64,000 bases of DNA from Colletes latitarsis (lineage: Eukaryota; Arthropoda; Insecta; Hymenoptera; Colletidae), in NCBI RefSeq assembly GCF_051014445.1, contig NC_135143.1, positions 9,424,001 through 9,488,000 on the forward strand. The letters are read 5' to 3'. Under the pieces are notes generated by a model. It did not search any database and was not told where the DNA came from. It saw only the letters and a program-made list of their open reading frames with translations. The first letter of the stretch is position 1, and the number at the start of each line of letters is the position of its first letter. Below, in pieces: positions 59,645-64,000 of this stretch. The translations under genes were made by a program, and so were the position numbers.

Positions 59645-62277
59645 TACCACTGCGAGTAAAGACGTTTTCTCTCGTTTTTTCTTCCTGGTCCGGGAATTCT
59701 TTCATCCAGGAACTAGGCTACCGAACAGTAGTCGAATCGACTGAATCCTCCGGTGTACGACCGTTTTAGCAAAGCTTGGGGCGCTGATGGGTCGCTTAGA
59801 ACGAAACATTTGAACGCGTAGGTGCATAGAAGACGACTTGCGTGCGCCCCTCTCGAATCGTACGTGCCCTTGACGAGTGGCCATACAGACGCGTAAGTGC
59901 AGAGAAAAAGAGAGAGAGAGAGAGCGAACGAGCGAACGAGCGGCACTTTGTGAGGTCGTAAAACAGCGGCAGCCTTGTAAATCTGTGCCCGAGTGTGCCT
60001 GCTCTGACAGATTCTTGCCCCACCTCTTCTCTTCTTCCCGCGGTCGCACACTCGTCTCACGGCTAGAGCCCGCACCCACATCCGTATCAGCGCTACCTGC
60101 AGCCCAAGTATGCTTCGCCACTCCGCTTCGCGCTGTTTGTTCCGCCGAGAAACATCTTTGCTCCGTCCTCGTTTTTCTTTTCGTCTATCACCGTCCCCTC
60201 CACCGCTCGCCTTCCACACACCACCCACCTGAGGTGACTCGTGCTGTCGCGACAATTTTCGCAGAAGCGCGCCCGAAGCGGACGCGACAAGAAATCAAAG
60301 ACACGGCGCCGTTTGATAGCGAAATTTTTACAACCCGAGATAACCTAAATATCGACGCAGATGCTAGTACCAACGAACCGAAGACGTAAAAGAATATCTA
60401 CGTACGTTTATCCATGGCGTCCACAGACGATGCCGAGAATTTTACAAACCCATTTGTAACTCTTTTTCGAAAGGCCATCCTCCACTACTTGGTTTAGTAA
60501 ATAGATAAAATGAAATAGAATAACATTTGTACGAGCATTAATTAAGACTGCAGGAATTTGAATTCCCGCTGAAGTAGATTTGATGTTACAAATATGACCG
60601 CTGCTTAATGTGACGTCAGGAATATTTGTTTACGGTCAAACTTACGTGGAAATCCGACGTGGTTTAGTGAGTTCTGTTCTAAAATCATCCGAATTTATAG
60701 TTAGGATGGAAGAACCACACGCAGAGAGTATGGAAACAGCTGAAATAAAATATTCCAAATATTGCTTAATAGAGCAACATTCGTTAGAACACCAGAAATC
60801 CGATATCTTTTACCAATATCTACAGTCCAAAGCCAACCAATAATAAATACAGTGCTTCGGGCTGATTAATTTCAAGTTAGACATCGATACTCAATGAAAC
60901 TAAAGATATAATTAATTGAAGTTACGTACCCAGTAATGTACTATAAATATAAGTTGTAGACTCCGTAAATCGGAAATAACACGCTTCGATACCCTTCTTT
61001 TCCTTCGACTGTCCGTCTAACCCACGTGACCCACCGTTTCCCCGTCTGACGGCGATTGCTCTTCGTATGACAAGACGTAAGGTATCGCGAAGTTCTAATT
61101 TGCAATGCAAATGGCGCGCGAGATTTCGCAGAGCGCGCACACAGAATTTTTATTATTCCGACGCAGACTTAAGCCTGTTGTTCACGGTGCACGGGCCTCG
61201 TTGTAAAGTGAAGAACAAATGTAACGAGGCAGTCGCGTCTTACCCGGATAGTAGCTTACCTGATCAGGCGCGCCTTACCCTCACCCTTAAGCGGGAACTT
61301 CCTTTTCTTTTTCTTTTCCTTTTTTTGCGGTGGTCTCTTAGTATGCACGCGCGACCGCCGTAAAGTAAACGTACAGATCGCGCGTATCTTACGAAACTAA
61401 ATTGGAACGAGACGAGCGGGACGGAGAAAAAAGGTTGAAACGGCGAGGATGGAAAGGGACGATGGCGTCCAGCGGGACGAGAGGCGAGCCGGCATAGCGA
61501 CGAGGGAAATCCGCGGAAAGAGGACGAGAAACGTGCCAGGGGGTTGGAGAAAGGAGGACAGAAAGTCGGCGCACGGAACGCGCGAGGAGAGTGCGAACCC
61601 ACCCACCGGCCAGGCGCGGCGTATCCAGCTGGCTCTCCCACGCATTCTCGGCCAACTGACATCTTCATCATCCACTGGTCGGACTCGCGTAGTAACGAAA
61701 TTAAAATTCTCGCCTACCAACCGTGCCAGCTCCTGGAGCGGCTTCCTTCAACTTTTTGGAAGCCACTTGATTCTCCCGTATCCGGGCGCATTCTCGCGCG
61801 AATTTCAACGCCGCCAAGACAGAACGAGACTGTTTAAGAACAGGACTACACGGTCATTTCACGCGTCGTGTTTTAATACAATTGATTACACGGTCTATTC
61901 TAGGCCTATTCCACGATACGATCCACATCGTTTGTAATTTTTTCAATAGCTTCATCCGGATTATTATTACGTGTCGTGCCTCCCGCGCGCGCTAACAAGA
62001 AAATACATTCAACCTGCACCTCACTCGCAAGTACTCGACCGACCACCCATTTCTATAATGATTCTTAAAATGAACATCGTCCCGGGGTTGGCATGCTCAT
62101 CTTTTGTACAGTGGTTTTTGCTTGTATCGTTTTTTAAATGTCGTCTTTCACGCTTCACTGGCTCCAAGGGGGATTCCCCCGGTTGGGAGGGGCAGAAATG
62201 TTCAAATTACGGATCACGTCTGGGGTTCGTTTTAAGTATCATTACTGTGTACACTCTTCAACCGACCATTGAATGTC
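59645..62277. other. CpG-rich non-coding DNA, no gene recognised
   Basis: GA-rich run 59905-59945. AT-richer 60400-60960. Overlapping frames on both strands at 59700-60390 and 61260-61940 follow composition. A donor-like CTGATCAG|GTAAGC on the minus strand near 61259 has no supported exon behind it. Confidence 0.35.
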
Positions 62278-62358
62278 CTGCTAGGGTTGCTTTATCGATG
62301 GAGTCCACTAGCAGACGCACGACAAAACGCTCCCCCGCTTCTTCCTACAACAGCTAGC
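62278..62358 (-). repeat. Dispersed repeat family, copy D (5' half, inverted)
   Basis: Read on the minus strand, GGGGCTAGCTGTTGTAGGAA, then GTCTGCTAGTGGACTCCATC and GATAAAGCAACCCTAGCAGG match the 5' block of copies A and B. CTGCTAG and CTAGCAG form an inverted repeat within it. The 3' block is not clear. Confidence 0.55.
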
Positions 62359-62757
62359 CCCACCACAATTATTGCATAGAAGGAATAAAACAGATTTGCT
62401 ATTGAGTGGGACTGGGCCCGGTACAAATGTCTACTCCGTTGCGTTAGCTCTCGTTTTCGAAAGATAGGTCGACGCGAGTGCTCGAATAGCGAACTATAGA
62501 AAAAATTGCTAAAGTGGAGACCCCAGAAGGATACCGCTGTTCGAGTCCAGCGGGAATGCTCGCTGGCGAAGGTATCGAGGACATAAAGAGATCAGTGGTA
62601 GTAGAGGTACACAGTCGCTGGAAGGAACGAGCGCGAGGGTAAAAGGAAGCGATCCCGTCGTTGGCGTAGATAGTGGCTAAAAGTCTTTATATCTTGCCTC
62701 GGCGCAGATAAAGAACGGAAAACGCCGGAATGCTTACGCGAACTCGAATTTGCCGAA

Positions 62758-62758
<1 letters not shown>
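62359..62758. other. CpG-rich non-coding DNA
   Basis: A 6-bp stem CCGCTG/CAGCGG closes an 8-base loop TTCGAGTC at about 62539-62558. It looks like a tRNA T-arm, but no cloverleaf can be built around it. No gene recognised. Confidence 0.35.

Positions 62759-62820
<62 letters not shown>
62759..62820 (+). repeat. Dinucleotide microsatellite (GA)n
   Basis: About 31 uninterrupted GA units. In insects such tracts can bind GAGA-type factors, but nothing nearby shows a promoter. Confidence 0.95.
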
Positions 62821-62822
<2 letters not shown>

Positions 62823-64000
62823 ACGAAAAGCGGTCAACTAGAGGGGAAGCCATTTGTAAAAAAAGAAGCAAGAGGAATTCGAGCCGCGGACGAAAGGAAC
62901 GGGACGACCAGGAGGATTTACACGGGGTCGAGTTCGTCGAAGGGTGGGTGGGATCCCCGAAGTATCACGGATTTCGAAAGTCCGTCGGTGTCGTCAAAGC
63001 TCACGACTTGGTCCACAGCGGTTCTCATCTAGAAATTATCCCTGACCCGTGTTCAAACAACGAGCCACGCTCGAACGACTTTCGACGCCCGCGAGTCCTG
63101 AGATCGCGATAAGTTTACGGGGACCTGAACCCGTTTATTTCGAGCGTCGAACGTTTTTTGCTCGGCATCGCGTTGTCGTGAATCCACGCGGACGAAAGCG
63201 TTTTCACACTGTGCGCGAGTCAACGGACGAGGAAACGAGTACAAGAGGGAAAAGAGAAAAGCGACGGACAGAGGGTAAGCCACGGGCCAATGGAGAACGC
63301 GAAAAAAAAGGAGGGATAGACGAGGAGAGAAGAAGACAAGGGCTCGTTTCTTTAAAGCGAGGGTTACTTTCAGGACCATTCGAGAATCGGTAGCCTTCTC
63401 GCCGATGCTTTATTTTATCCTCTCCGCTCCATAAGATCGCATTCTTTACGACCCATTAGACGAATTCATTACCAGCCCCGGGCAATAGGTAGGTGAGGTT
63501 CGTAAGTCTTCTTTCCTTCCTCCTTTCCTTTCGCTCCTCTTCGTCATCCCGCTTCTTTGCTCTTCCTGTCCCATCTGTCGCGCGTTTCTCCTCCTCCCTT
63601 GGATACGTCCATCCTCCAGCGTCCGTTTTCCGGTATCCAACGTTGCTTTGCTCCTGTTGCCTTTTCGACCTGTCGTGGTAATGCAGTCTTGCCTGTATGA
63701 TTACAACAATTTATAAAGCTTTTTACTTCAATTTGTACATTGCTTATATTATGCACGCCTGAAGGTGACCAGCAAATGGTTGGAAACATTTGTGTAACGT
63801 TAACGTGGCAGTTGAATAATACGGATTTGATTACGCAGAAAATTAGGAAATCGTTTCTTTCACGATACTCGCAAATTTGTAATGCAAAACTCTTATCTAA
63901 GTTTCATCTATTGTATTCAACGTTGCTATTGTGTTCTTAAAATCGTCCTGAGTGCACAAAAGCACAGATCGATTCTTCAGCTTGTTACTGTTGACACATT
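62821..64000. other. Purine-rich then mixed non-coding DNA
   Basis: Purine-rich 63230-63350, pyrimidine-rich 63505-63600, AT-richer from 63680. Overlapping frames on both strands without motifs. No gene recognised before the window ends. Confidence 0.35.

Noticed and set aside
61971..62357. 128-codon frame, plus strand
   Set aside because: Ends inside dispersed repeat copy D on the opposite strand; no motif.
62520..62560. Possible tRNA T-arm
   Set aside because: The loop is 8 bases and no acceptor, D or anticodon arm can be drawn around it.

Overview
The window looks like nuclear DNA of an insect, most likely a hymenopteran (bee, wasp or ant). By eye, long stretches are rich in CpG, which is typical of that order, and alternate with AT-rich islands. 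There are degraded mariner and Tc3-type transposases, pogo/Tigger-type and piggyBac-type terminal sequences, and foldback MITEs. I see no bacterial operons, rRNA, CRISPR array or convincing tRNA. I could not match any coding sequence to a known host gene family. Most of the window reads as intergenic or intronic DNA, and most long open frames in the CpG-rich parts are composition effects.

The outstanding structure is a 9-10 kb near-perfect palindrome between about 3.2 and 12.85 kb. Two arms of about 4 kb (left 3420-7600, right 8690-12830) mirror each other around position 8121.5: a base at x on the left pairs with 16243-x on the right, with no net indel between about 4220 and 7440. A unique spacer of about 1.1 kb lies between them. 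The core of the arms is nearly identical. The inner edges and the outer ends (a degenerate array of about 40-bp repeats) are clearly diverged. Each arm carries a candidate spliced gene for a 54-residue protein, transcribed outward (head to head), a further exon-like block, a second open frame of about 140 codons, a 418-bp foldback MITE and two small hairpins. This could be an inverted gene duplication kept similar by arm-to-arm gene conversion, or a very large foldback/long-terminal-inverted-repeat mobile element.

The rest (12.9-64 kb) is CpG-rich DNA broken by AT-rich repeat insertions. These are a 180-bp MITE at 14.96 kb with a half-copy at 53 kb; a Tc3-type transposase relic at 27.3-27.7 kb; a truncated mariner transposase at 46.7-47.2 kb; pogo/Tigger-type elements at 25.65, 30.47, 52.4-52.9 and 59.0-59.6 kb; a 216-bp MITE at 55.8 kb; several piggyBac-type TTAACCC ends; a dispersed repeat family of about 200 bp with four partial copies (26.9, 40.85, 53.9 and 62.3 kb); and a duplicated 90-bp block at 38 kb. 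Microsatellites lie at 16.4, 45.9, 53.2 and 62.8 kb. Several AT-containing islands in the CpG-rich DNA may be conserved regulatory elements, but this is only inference from composition.
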